A DNA stretch of 64,000 nt from Nonomuraea jabiensis. GTDB lineage: Bacteria > Actinomycetota > Actinomycetes > Streptosporangiales > Streptosporangiaceae. Position numbers and translations under genes: made by a program. The stretch lies in NCBI RefSeq assembly GCF_014204795.1, contig NZ_JACHMB010000001.1, forward strand, positions 3,968,001-4,032,000, given 5' to 3'. The notes below the pieces were generated by a model. The model saw only the letters and a list, made by a program, of their open reading frames with translations, was not told the origin of the DNA and did not search any database. Below, one piece after another: positions 24,838 to 33,317 of this stretch (positions are counted from its first letter, which is position 1; each line of letters starts with the position of its first letter).

Positions 24838-25542
24838 GTGAGGGGGGTGCATGGGATCTACCACGCAAGCGCGCAAGAATACCGTCTCGTGGATGCCACC
24901 CCGCGCCCGCCCGTGCTGGCGGGGCTACGCCGAACGTACGAGGGCGAGCCGCTGCTCGAATCCGACCTCGCGTCCGACCCCATAGAGCAATTCACCTTCT
25001 GGCTCCAGGACGCGCTGGAGTCCGGCCTGCCCGAACCCAACGCCATGGTCCTGGCCACCGCCTCGTCCGGCGGCCGCCCGAGCGCCAGGACGGTCCTGCT
25101 GAAGGGCTACGACGAACGCGGTTTCGTCTTCTACACCAACTACGAGTCGCGCAAGGGGCGCGACCTGGCCGAGAACCCCCGGGCGTCACTGCTGTTCCCC
25201 TGGCATCCGATCCGCCGCCAGGTACGCATCGAGGGCACCGTGACGCGGATCTCCCACGAGGAGTCGGCCGAGTACTACAACTCCCGCCCGTACGGCTCGC
25301 GCATCGGCGCCTGGGCGTCGCGGCAGTCGGCCGTCGTGCGGTCCAGGGAGGAGCTGGACGAGCGCTACGCGGAGCTGGCCGAGCGCTGGCCGGAGAGCCC
25401 GCCGGTGCCCGACTTCTGGGGAGGTTTCCGGGTCTATCCGATCGAGATGGAGTTCTGGCAGGGACAACTCGACCGGATGCACGACAGGCTCCGTTATCGC
25501 CGGACACGACCCGGTTGGGCTCTGGAAAGGCTGGCACCTTAA
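24838..25542 (+). CDS. pdxH: Pyridoxamine 5'-phosphate oxidase
   Basis: An FMN enzyme of up to 234 residues that oxidises pyridoxamine or pyridoxine 5'-phosphate to pyridoxal phosphate. FMN and substrate motifs: PNAMVLATASSGGRPSARTV, LLKGYDERGFVFYTNYESRK, RQVRIEGTV, and the C-terminal FWQGQLDRMHDRLRY. The N-terminus is uncertain: GTG at 24838, 24847 or 24889 are in frame and none has an ideal ribosome site. The best Shine-Dalgarno (AGGGGG) precedes an ATG at 24851 that is out of frame. The gene is followed ten bases later by an MFS transporter. Confidence 0.92.
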   Translation: MRGVHGIYHASAQEYRLVDATPRPPVLAGLRRTYEGEPLLESDLASDPIEQFTFWLQDALESGLPEPNAMVLATASSGGRPSARTVLLKGYDERGFVFYTNYESRKGRDLAENPRASLLFPWHPIRRQVRIEGTVTRISHEESAEYYNSRPYGSRIGAWASRQSAVVRSREELDERYAELAERWPESPPVPDFWGGFRVYPIEMEFWQGQLDRMHDRLRYRRTRPGWALERLAP

Positions 25543-25552
25543 TGTTCATGGA

Positions 25553-26788
25553 GTGGCGATCGCGGAGCTGGTCAAGCGTCATCTGGTAGACACCCGGCCA
25601 CTCGGCGTGTCCGAGTACCGGCGGCTCTGGCTGGGCCAGGCCGTCTCGCACGTCGGCGTCGGGGCGACCGTCGTGGCCGTCGGCCAGCAGGTCTGGGAGC
25701 TCACCCACTCCTCGCTGTACGTGGGCCTGCTGGGGATGGCCAACCTGGTCCCGCTGATCGTCTTCGGCCTGTGGGGAGGGGCGATAGCCGACGCCGTGGA
25801 CCGGCGCAAGCTGCTCATCGTCGGCTCGCTCATCGCGTGGACGGCGACGCTCCTCATCCTCGGGCAGGCGCTGCTCGGCCTGCGGAACGTCTACCTGATC
25901 TTCGGCGCGGTCGCCCTCAACGCCACCGGCTTCGCGATCACCAGCCCGACCAGGGGCGCGATCATCCCCAGGATCCTGGAGAAGGAGCTGGTGCCCGCCG
26001 CGAACGCGCTCAACTCGCTGGTCTTCAGCATCGGCGCGGTCGCGGGCCCGATGATCGGGGCCGTCGTGCTGGCCTCCGGCGGGTTCGCGGCGGCGTACGC
26101 GATGGACGCCCTGCTGTTCACCGCGAGCCTCTACGCGGCCCTCAGACTGCCCTCACTGCCCCCGCTGGGCGAAGTGCGACGTCCGGGTGCCGGGGCGGTG
26201 CTGGAGGGGCTCAGCTTCATCGTCAGGAGCCCGGTGCTGCTGATGTCGTTCGTCGTGGACATCATCGCGATGGTGTTCGCCCTGCCGCGCGCGCTCTTCC
26301 CGGAGCTGACCGCCGACAGGTTCGGCGGCTCGATGATCGCGCTCGGCTGGATGAGCTCCGCCATGGCCATCGGCTCGGTGGCCGGGGCGCTGTTCTCCGG
26401 CTGGGTGGGGCGGGTCTCGCGGCAGGGGGTCGCGCTCGTCGTCGTGATCGCCGTCTGGGGCCTGGCCGTGGCCGCCTCCGGGCTGGCGAGCCAGCTCTGG
26501 CTGGTGGTGGCGTTCATGGCCGTGGGCGGGGTGATGGACGTGATCTCCTCGGTGTGGCGGCAGTCCATCCTGCAGCTGTACGCGCCCGACGAGATGCGCG
26601 GGCGGTTGCAGGGGGCGTTCATGGTGGTCGTGGCGGGCGGGCCGCGCCTGGGTGACCTGCGGGCCGGCGCGACGGCGACGGAGCTGGGGGTGAGCGGGGC
26701 CTGGGTGGGCGGCGGGCTCGCCTGCGCCGTCACGGTGCTCGTCGTCGGCCTGTCCGTGCCCGCCTTCCGCAATTACCGGGCTCGTTAA
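25553..26788 (+). CDS. MFS transporter (enterobactin-exporter/MFS_3 type)
   Basis: A 411-residue membrane protein with 12 predicted segments. The N-terminal half has the MFS loop DAVDRRKLL and later TGFAITSPTRGAIIPRIL, typical of the EntS-like MFS_3 group that exports siderophores, macrolides or other drugs. GTG at 25553 lies ten bases after pdxH, so both may share a transcript. The C-terminal cytoplasmic tail is short (FRNYRAR). Substrate unknown. Confidence 0.87.
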   Translation: MAIAELVKRHLVDTRPLGVSEYRRLWLGQAVSHVGVGATVVAVGQQVWELTHSSLYVGLLGMANLVPLIVFGLWGGAIADAVDRRKLLIVGSLIAWTATLLILGQALLGLRNVYLIFGAVALNATGFAITSPTRGAIIPRILEKELVPAANALNSLVFSIGAVAGPMIGAVVLASGGFAAAYAMDALLFTASLYAALRLPSLPPLGEVRRPGAGAVLEGLSFIVRSPVLLMSFVVDIIAMVFALPRALFPELTADRFGGSMIALGWMSSAMAIGSVAGALFSGWVGRVSRQGVALVVVIAVWGLAVAASGLASQLWLVVAFMAVGGVMDVISSVWRQSILQLYAPDEMRGRLQGAFMVVVAGGPRLGDLRAGATATELGVSGAWVGGGLACAVTVLVVGLSVPAFRNYRAR

Positions 26789-26798
26789 AGATCAGAGG

Positions 26799-27416
26799 TC
26801 AGACGACCTGGGCGGCCACCTTCAGGTCGGCCAGGAAGCCCGCGTACGCCTGGTCCCTGTCGGGCGCCCGCAGCACGGCGGACGGGTGCACGGTGGCCAC
26901 GGCCAGCGCGTCGCCGAGCGGCACCGGCTCGCCCCGGTGGTGCGTCACGCGGAACTCCCGCCCGAGCAGCGCCCTGGCCGCCGTCGCCCCGAGCACCACG
27001 ACCACCTCGGGTCGCACGAGGGCCAGCTCCGCGTCGAGCCACGGATGGCAGGCGTCCACCTCGGCGGCCGTCGGCTTCTGGTGGATACGCCGCTTGCCGC
27101 GAAGGACGAAAGAGAAATGCTTGACGGCGTTGGTGACGTAAACGTCGTCCCGCTCGATTCCCGCCTCTTCCAGTCCCTTGTCCAGAATGCGCCCGGCCGG
27201 CCCCACGAAAGGATGTCCCCGCCGGTCCTCCTGATCTCCCGGCTCCTCGCCCACGAGCATGAACCGAGCCCGCTGCGGACCCTCGCCGAAAACGGTCTGC
27301 GTGGCGTTCCGGTAGAGCCCGCAGCCCTGGCAGGAGGCGGCCGCGCGCCGCAGCGAGTCGAGATCGAGCTGGTCGGGAAGGAACTCGGCCGCTCCTTTGT
27401 TTCCGTCCTTAACCAT
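26799..27416 (-). CDS. udgX: UdgX-type uracil-DNA glycosylase
   Basis: A 205-residue family-4-like uracil-DNA glycosylase with the defining UdgX insertion KRRIH (108-112) after VTNAVKHFSFVLRG. In the mycobacterial enzyme the histidine of this motif makes a covalent bond with the deoxyribose after uracil removal, locking the protein on DNA. Motif A is GEEPGDQED (56-64), where mycobacterial UdgX has GEQPG. The C-terminal motif is HPSAVLR (177-183). Cys29, Cys32 and Cys123 fit [4Fe-4S] cluster ligands. Start ATG 27416 has GGGAG upstream. It is divergent from the ideR gene. Confidence 0.9.
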   Translation of the reverse strand: MVKDGNKGAAEFLPDQLDLDSLRRAAASCQGCGLYRNATQTVFGEGPQRARFMLVGEEPGDQEDRRGHPFVGPAGRILDKGLEEAGIERDDVYVTNAVKHFSFVLRGKRRIHQKPTAAEVDACHPWLDAELALVRPEVVVVLGATAARALLGREFRVTHHRGEPVPLGDALAVATVHPSAVLRAPDRDQAYAGFLADLKVAAQVV

Positions 27417-27518
27417 CGTCGGTCGTTCTCCCAATAGGGTTCCTGTGACTTCTGTGCCCGCTGCGGACGGGCCCAGTCCCCGCCACGACCGGCGTAACAT
27501 TTGATTGGGAGGACTGCC

Positions 27519-28223
27519 TTGACCGCACACGGCCTGATCGACACGACGGAGATGTACCTCCGCACGATTTACGAGCTCGAGGAGGAGGGCATCGTCCCCC
27601 TTCGCGCCCGCATCGCGGAGCGCCTGCAGCAGAGCGGCCCCACCGTGAGCCAGACCGTCGCCCGCATGGAGCGCGACGGCCTCGTCCGCGTGGAGGGCGA
27701 TCGCCACCTGTCCATGACCGACCTGGGCCGCACGCTGGCCACCCGGGTCATGCGCAAGCACCGGCTGGCCGAGTGCCTGCTCACCCAGGTGATCGGCCTT
27801 CCCTGGGAAGAGGTGCACATCGAGGCGTGCCGCTGGGAGCACGTCATGTCGGAGTCGGTCGAGGCCCGCCTGGTGACCCTGCTCGACAACCCCACCGTCT
27901 GCCCGCACGGAAACCCCATCCCCGGGCTCGCGGAGCTGGGCGCCAAGGAGCCCCCCGAGGGCGGCGCCGGGGTGCTGACATCGATGTCGGATCTGGCCGG
28001 GCCGAGGGACACGCCGGTCGTCGTGCGTCGAATTAGCGAACAAGTGCAAAGCGATCCTGCTGTGATGCTTAAACTCAAGCAAGTTGGGATACAACCCGGA
28101 CGCGAGGTGACGCTCGCGGCGAGCGACGACGGTGTGCGGGTGACAGGTGACGGTGACGCGAACGACACTCCCGCGGAGCTTCCGCGCGATGTCGCCGCGC
28201 ACGTTTTTGTCTCCAAGCGCTGA
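27519..28223 (+). CDS. ideR: Iron-dependent DtxR-family repressor (IdeR/DmdR1-like)
   Basis: A 234-residue protein very close to mycobacterial IdeR: LIDTTEMYLRTIYELEEEGI, the winged helix LRARIAERLQQSGPTVSQTV, the metal-site segment EACRWEHVMSESVEARL and a C-terminal SH3-like domain. Metal ligands are present: primary M12, C104, E107, H108; ancillary H81, E85, H100. With Fe(II) it represses siderophore and iron-uptake genes. The TTG start at 27519 has GGGAGG six bases upstream. No iron box is evident before its own start. Confidence 0.95.
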   Translation: MTAHGLIDTTEMYLRTIYELEEEGIVPLRARIAERLQQSGPTVSQTVARMERDGLVRVEGDRHLSMTDLGRTLATRVMRKHRLAECLLTQVIGLPWEEVHIEACRWEHVMSESVEARLVTLLDNPTVCPHGNPIPGLAELGAKEPPEGGAGVLTSMSDLAGPRDTPVVVRRISEQVQSDPAVMLKLKQVGIQPGREVTLAASDDGVRVTGDGDANDTPAELPRDVAAHVFVSKR

Positions 28224-28346
28224 CGCGCGCGCAGCGGCTTGGTTGAATCCCTCCTGGGAGACCCTCCACTCCCCCCTGGCCAAGACTGTTGCAGGAGCGC
28301 CCGTGGTCCACTTTGCGTGCATGCCACCCCAAGGAGTGGTCTCCGG

Positions 28347-30566
28347 ATGAATCGTTGGGGGGATCTGTCACAGGAGACGGCTGATCACCTTGGTGCCGGA
28401 TCTGTGCTCGATCACGCTGAGATGGCGGTGATCGTCACCGACCGTTTCAGCAATCTCCTCTATTGGAACCCCTTCGCCGAGAAGCTCTTCGGCCATCAGG
28501 GCAAGTCACCGTCGCGTGACGCGTCCGTCCTGTCCCTCGGGATCATGGAGAAGGACCACCCGCTGGCCATCGAGCTGGCCAAGCACGTGCTCAAGGGCGG
28601 CGTGTGGGAGGGCACGTTCGACGTCAGGCGCGGCGACGGGACCATCATCTACGTCCGCGCCCAGGCCGTGCCGCTGCGCCACACCTCGGGCTCGGTGACG
28701 GGCATCGTCATCACGGCCCGCGAGGCGCTGCGCAGCAACGAGCGGGAGAAGGACCGCTTCGGCCTGCTGGAGCGCATCGGCGAGCGGCTGGCGGGCTCGC
28801 TCTACGTCGAGGAGACGCTCAAGCGGGTCGCCGAGATGCTGGTCCCCCAGTTCGCCGACCACTGCTTCATCGAGTTGATGGAGGGCGACCGGCTCGTGCG
28901 CCGGGTCTCCCAGCACGTCCAGGGCTGGACGCCGCCGTCGGGCACCTGGAAGCCGGTGGGCGCGGAGATCCGCTACCCCTCCGGCCACTACGCCGACACG
29001 GCGCTGCGCCGCCAGGAGACGATCCTGGTCGAGAGCTTCGCCACCAGCAGCTACCCGGCCACCAGTGAGGGCAGCGCCCGCCTGTGCGGCGAGATCGGCA
29101 TGACCTCCGCCATCGTGGCCCCCCTGCTGGTGCGCGGCGAGACGCTCGGGCTGATGTATCTGGGCCTGTCCAACCTCACCGACCGGCGCAGCCCCCACTA
29201 CGACGCCTTCGACCGCGACTTCGTCGGCGCCATCGCCACCCGGGTCGCGCTCGCCATCGACAACGCGCTGCTGTTCGAGGAGGAGCGCCACACGGCGGAG
29301 TCGTTCCAGAAATACCTGCTGCCCCGGGCGCTGCCGCAGCTCGACGGCCTGCAGATCGCGGTGCGCTACTACCCGGCGGCCCCGCTCGCCTCCCACGGCC
29401 AGGGCATCCAGACCCAGGTCGGCGGCGACTGGTACGACGTGATCCCGCTCTCGGCGGGCCGGGTCGGCATCGTGATCGGCGACGTCGAGGGCCGGGGCGC
29501 CAAGGCTGCGGCCATCATGGGCCAGCTCAGGGCCGCGCTGCGGGCCTTCGCGCAGGACGACAAGTCGCCGGCCGACATCCTGGCCAGGCTCGACGAGTGG
29601 ACCCGCATCATCGCCACGCCCGAGCACGACGACAACGGCGCCGAGGTCAGCATCCCGCCCATCGTGACCTGCCAATATCTGGTCTACGACGCCTGGTCGC
29701 GCCAGCTGTCCTTCGCCAACGCGGGCCACGCGCCGCCGCTGCTGCTGGTCGACGGCCAGTGCGTGGAGCTCGACATCGAGGAGGTCGGCCAGCCGCTCGG
29801 CGTCCACGCCAACCTGCACGCCGACCTGGTCTACAAGGAGGAGACGCGTACGCTGCCGCCGGGCGCGGCGCTGCTGCTCTACACCGACGGCCTGGTCGAC
29901 CGCCGCCCGGGCCGCGACGGCCGGGTGCCGAGCGAGGAAGAGACGCTCGGCGTGCTCTGCGAAAAGCTCGCCAAGATGTCCGGCGCCGAGGTCGAGCGCA
30001 TCGCCGACGCCGCCACGGTGGCCGTGCCCGGCGACATCGACGACGACATGGCGATCCTGGTCGTCCGCTCCAGCGACGTCGACCTCGACGTCGAGGAGCG
30101 CACGTTCCCCGCCCAGCCGATCATGGTGGGCGAGGCGCGCCGCATGGCGTCGGAGGCGTTCTCCAGCTGGAACGTGCCCGAGGAGCGGGCCGAGCTGGCC
30201 TGCCTGCTCGTCTCCGAGGTCGTGACCAACGTCGTGCTCCACGCCGCCACCGCCAGCGTGCCCCGCAGGGAGCTGGTCGTGGAGGGGCCGCCGCTGCCGT
30301 TCGACGAGTCCTGGGACGTGCCCGGCTTCGAGGACGAAGGGGTCGGCGACAAGGAGTTCACGCTGAGGCTGCGCAGGGGCGAGGAGGCGGTCTGGGTCGA
30401 GGTCTTCGACCAGGACCTGCGCCTGCCGCGCATCCGCAGCGCGGGGGAGAACGACGAGGGCGGGCGCGGCCTCTACCTCGTCGACCAGCTGGCCAGGCGT
30501 TGGGGATCGCGTCCTACCAGGGAAGGCAAAGCCGTCTGGTTCGAGATTCCCACTCGCGGCAGGTGA
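28347..30566 (+). CDS. PAS-GAF-PP2C (SpoIIE-like)-HATPase signalling protein
   Basis: A 739-residue cytoplasmic regulator. Order: PAS domain (about 15-125; MAVIVTDRFSNLLYWNPFAE), GAF domain (about 140-300), PP2C phosphatase (about 310-560; QVGGDWYDVIPL, VIGDVEGRGAKAAA, LLYTDGLVDRRPG, DDDMAILVVR) and a C-terminal anti-sigma-type HATPase (about 580-735; LVSEVVTNVVLHA, GGRGLYLVDQLARRWG). The kinase/phosphatase combination acts on STAS anti-sigma antagonists to set sigma-factor activity. The HATPase carries an acidic insertion of about 45 residues between its N box and the rest. ATG 28347 has AAGGAG upstream. Confidence 0.92.
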   Translation: MNRWGDLSQETADHLGAGSVLDHAEMAVIVTDRFSNLLYWNPFAEKLFGHQGKSPSRDASVLSLGIMEKDHPLAIELAKHVLKGGVWEGTFDVRRGDGTIIYVRAQAVPLRHTSGSVTGIVITAREALRSNEREKDRFGLLERIGERLAGSLYVEETLKRVAEMLVPQFADHCFIELMEGDRLVRRVSQHVQGWTPPSGTWKPVGAEIRYPSGHYADTALRRQETILVESFATSSYPATSEGSARLCGEIGMTSAIVAPLLVRGETLGLMYLGLSNLTDRRSPHYDAFDRDFVGAIATRVALAIDNALLFEEERHTAESFQKYLLPRALPQLDGLQIAVRYYPAAPLASHGQGIQTQVGGDWYDVIPLSAGRVGIVIGDVEGRGAKAAAIMGQLRAALRAFAQDDKSPADILARLDEWTRIIATPEHDDNGAEVSIPPIVTCQYLVYDAWSRQLSFANAGHAPPLLLVDGQCVELDIEEVGQPLGVHANLHADLVYKEETRTLPPGAALLLYTDGLVDRRPGRDGRVPSEEETLGVLCEKLAKMSGAEVERIADAATVAVPGDIDDDMAILVVRSSDVDLDVEERTFPAQPIMVGEARRMASEAFSSWNVPEERAELACLLVSEVVTNVVLHAATASVPRRELVVEGPPLPFDESWDVPGFEDEGVGDKEFTLRLRRGEEAVWVEVFDQDLRLPRIRSAGENDEGGRGLYLVDQLARRWGSRPTREGKAVWFEIPTRGR

Positions 30567-30582
30567 GTGATTAGCTGGCTGT

Positions 30583-31362
30583 ATGGAGCTGGCCTTCGAA
30601 CGACGGGGCACCGGCGAGCCGCTGATCCTCATCCACGGGATCGGCCATCACTGGCAGGGGTGGTTGCCGGTGCTGGACCGCCTGGCGGCCGCGCGTACGG
30701 TGATCGCGCTCGACCTGCCCGGCTTCGGCAGATCGCCGGGCCTGCCGGAGGGCGTCACCTACACCGCCGAGTCGCTGGCCGACGCGGTCGAGTCGTTCTG
30801 CGCGGTGCTCGGCGTGCGCGAGCCGCACGTGGCGGGAAACTCGCTCGGCGGCTACATCGCGCTGGAGCTGGCCTCGCGCGGCGTCGTACGCACGGCCACC
30901 GCGCTGGCGCCGATCGGCTTCTGGTCCCGGCCTGAGCTGCTCTACTGCCAGTCCGTGCTGCGTGCCCTGCGGGCCTCGGCCCGGTCGATCCCCGCACGGC
31001 ATGCCGCCAGGACGGCCGGCAACCCGCTGCTGCGCGCCGTCTCGACCGGGCTCCTGGTCGCCCACCCCGCCAGGCTCTCCGCCACCGCTCAGATCGCGGC
31101 CATGCAGGCGCTGGCCTGGGCCGGCGGCTTCGACGAGACGCTGGAGTCGTTCGCCGGCCTGATGCCGCCCGCCCCGCCGAAGGCGCCCATCACGATCGCG
31201 TGGGGCGAGCGTGACCGGCTCCTGCCGCGCCGCCAGGCCGTGCGCGCGGCCCGCTGGTCGGGGCAGCGGGTCAAGCTGCTGAAGGGGTGCGGTCACGTGC
31301 CGATGAGCGACGACCCCGGCCTCGTCGCCCGCGTCATTCTGGAATCCAGCGCCATTTCATGA
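30583..31362 (+). CDS. Alpha/beta hydrolase
   Basis: A 259-residue hydrolase: oxyanion region LILIHGIGHHWQGW, nucleophile elbow AGNSLGGYIALEL, acid in AWGERDRLLPRRQ and His in KGCGHVPMSDDP. It lies 16 bases after the PP2C protein on the same strand and may be cotranscribed. No substrate can be assigned; the fold covers esterases, lipases and dienelactone-type enzymes. Confidence 0.88.
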   Translation: MELAFERRGTGEPLILIHGIGHHWQGWLPVLDRLAAARTVIALDLPGFGRSPGLPEGVTYTAESLADAVESFCAVLGVREPHVAGNSLGGYIALELASRGVVRTATALAPIGFWSRPELLYCQSVLRALRASARSIPARHAARTAGNPLLRAVSTGLLVAHPARLSATAQIAAMQALAWAGGFDETLESFAGLMPPAPPKAPITIAWGERDRLLPRRQAVRAARWSGQRVKLLKGCGHVPMSDDPGLVARVILESSAIS

Positions 31363-31430
31363 ATTTCGCTGCCCCCGCCAAAGGGATGGGATAGGTTTCC
31401 CGGTATCGATCGCTCATCCGATATTGCCGT

Positions 31431-33317
31431 ATGGCGGAATTCATGGCGGACGACTCCTGGTACCCGCTGTTGCGCGGGTGCCTCCAGAGAACTCATCCTC
31501 CCGGGCGGCACGAGCTGCCCGTCATTTTTCTGCTCGGGCTGGCGGGCACCGGGAAGAGCGCGACCCTCACGCAGATCTCGCGCAGCGTGCGGAAACCGCC
31601 CTCTCCGGCGGTCAACCTGGCGCTCCACCCGGCGCACGGCAGCACCGTCGCCGACGTGATCCAGCGGATCGCCTATGACCTGGCGGCGCTTGAGAAGGTA
31701 CGGCTGCCCCGCACGGTCTTCACGCTGGTGGTGCTCGGCCTCAATCCGAAATTGTCGCGTTCAGAACTCGAAGATCAGCTACAGCGGCGTCTTCAGCGCA
31801 AGGCGCGCATTGATCCCAATGACGCGGCGCAGTGGCGAGATATCGCCTCATTATTGCCTAATATCGGCATCTGGCTGAAATTTCTGGTTTATGTCGCGGA
31901 GCTTCTCGGTCGCCGGCTGGACGCCGCCGATCGGGTTCACCGCGTGGCCAGGGCGTGGCTCTCGGAACGGCTCGGCGGTGACGTCCTGAATCTCGTACAG
32001 GACCAGCAGATCGGCGGGGAGCGGGCGGAGGGCGCGCGGGGGATACTCGTCGAGGCGTTCCTCGAGGACCTCGCCCAGGCGTGGGCGAGACCGCGCCACG
32101 CGCGCAACTGCCTGCTGCTGCTCGACGACGCCGACAGCCCGGCGGGCAGCGCCTTCCTGCAGGCGCTCGTCGCCGCCAGGGCCAGGCGCTCCGAAGCCGG
32201 CGCGAGCGCGGATCCCCTGGTGGTCGTGGCCGCGTCGAGGACCTGGCCGAAGGGGATGACGGGCTGGGCGTGCCCGGGAGCGCCGGGGGCCCGCCGGCCG
32301 CCGCAGCTCGCCGCGGCCACGTACCAGGACTGGCTGAGGCGGCGGGACGACGGCGAGCAGCGCTGGTGGTATCCCGTGCTCATGCCCGGCCTGCCGACCG
32401 GCAGGACCGCGGCGGTGTACGCGCGCGCGGTCCACGAGCTGACCGGGGGCTACCCGTACGCCGCCCGTGAACTGGGCGAGCTGCTCGGGAACGCCGAGGA
32501 CGACGACGAGTTCCGCGCCATCCTGAACGAGAAGGACGCCCTGCGCCGCCTGATGCCCGACCACCTGCCCCGGCGTGACCTGCTGACGGCCTGGTCGGCG
32601 GCCAGGAACGTGGACGACGCCGAGAACGCGCTGCTCGACGGGGCCAGCACCGCCTCCCACCTCCGCCGCGAGCTGACCGAGCGGCTGTGGCTCACCACGC
32701 AGAGCGCCGCCGACAGCCGAGGCGGGGCCTGGGAGCGCTCCTCCTCCGGCGGTGAGGAGATCACCGTCATCCATCCCTGGCTCAGAAGGCTGCTGCTGCA
32801 CCACCTCGCCGCGGAGCCGGAGCGCTGGGACCAGGTCCACGAGACGATGGAGAGCTTCTACCGCAAGCAGGAAGTGGCCGACGACGCCTCGGCCGCCTAT
32901 CACACGCTGGCCCGCGTCACGGAGGCGTACGATCCGCGGCTGGAGACCGTCGTGGCGTTTCTGAACGAGAGGTTCGGGCAGCTCGACGTGACCGGCCGCC
33001 GCGGCAGCCGCCTGTCGGAGTGGGTCCAGCTCTACGAGCAGGTGACCGCGGCCCCCAACCGGCTGCCGCTGGACCGGCCCTTGGCGGCGTTGTACGACTC
33101 GCTGGCGGTCGGCTCGGCCGACACGGAACGGCGGGACCGGACCTCCATGATCAGGACGCTGGTGGTGGCCCGGTGGTTCTGGCTCGATCCCGTCCTCGAT
33201 CCACCCGGCCGGCGCGCGACGGAGATCGCGCACGAGTTCAGGCAGCTGGCGGGTCTCAGGACGACCGGCCGGTCGATCTTCAACCGAGAGGCCGAGAGGT
33301 ATGAGCAGCATCTCTGA
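31431..33317 (+). CDS. STAND/AAA-like P-loop ATPase coupled to a binding protein
   Basis: A 628-residue protein. Walker A is GLAGTGKSA (36-44) and Walker B LLLLDDAD (228-235), with a sensor-like arginine region VVVAASRTW. The following part (about 330-470) resembles the winged-helix region of STAND ATPases (YARAVHELTGGYPYAARELG, EITVIHPWLRRLLLHHLA). The C-terminal 150 residues are helical and of no known family. No signal peptide or membrane segment is seen, so it is cytoplasmic. Its end overlaps the next gene by 17 bases. STAND proteins act as ligand-gated switches; here the ligand could come through the partner binding protein. Confidence 0.72.
   Translation: MAEFMADDSWYPLLRGCLQRTHPPGRHELPVIFLLGLAGTGKSATLTQISRSVRKPPSPAVNLALHPAHGSTVADVIQRIAYDLAALEKVRLPRTVFTLVVLGLNPKLSRSELEDQLQRRLQRKARIDPNDAAQWRDIASLLPNIGIWLKFLVYVAELLGRRLDAADRVHRVARAWLSERLGGDVLNLVQDQQIGGERAEGARGILVEAFLEDLAQAWARPRHARNCLLLLDDADSPAGSAFLQALVAARARRSEAGASADPLVVVAASRTWPKGMTGWACPGAPGARRPPQLAAATYQDWLRRRDDGEQRWWYPVLMPGLPTGRTAAVYARAVHELTGGYPYAARELGELLGNAEDDDEFRAILNEKDALRRLMPDHLPRRDLLTAWSAARNVDDAENALLDGASTASHLRRELTERLWLTTQSAADSRGGAWERSSSGGEEITVIHPWLRRLLLHHLAAEPERWDQVHETMESFYRKQEVADDASAAYHTLARVTEAYDPRLETVVAFLNERFGQLDVTGRRGSRLSEWVQLYEQVTAAPNRLPLDRPLAALYDSLAVGSADTERRDRTSMIRTLVVARWFWLDPVLDPPGRRATEIAHEFRQLAGLRTTGRSIFNREAERYEQHL

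Noticed and set aside
24851..24985. ATG at 24851 as pdxH start, suggested by the best Shine-Dalgarno
   Set aside because: It is out of frame with PdxH and runs to a stop at about codon 45 with no protein similarity; a frameshift or sequencing error cannot be excluded but is not needed.
27417..27518. SOS/LexA box before udgX, or an iron box before ideR
   Set aside because: No GAAC-N4-GTTC palindrome and no TTAGG...CCTAA-type repeat is present in the shared promoter region.
28506..30632. A 700-codon minus-strand frame opposite the PP2C protein
   Set aside because: It mirrors conserved PAS, GAF and PP2C motifs on the other strand and has the same biased composition as other antisense shadows.
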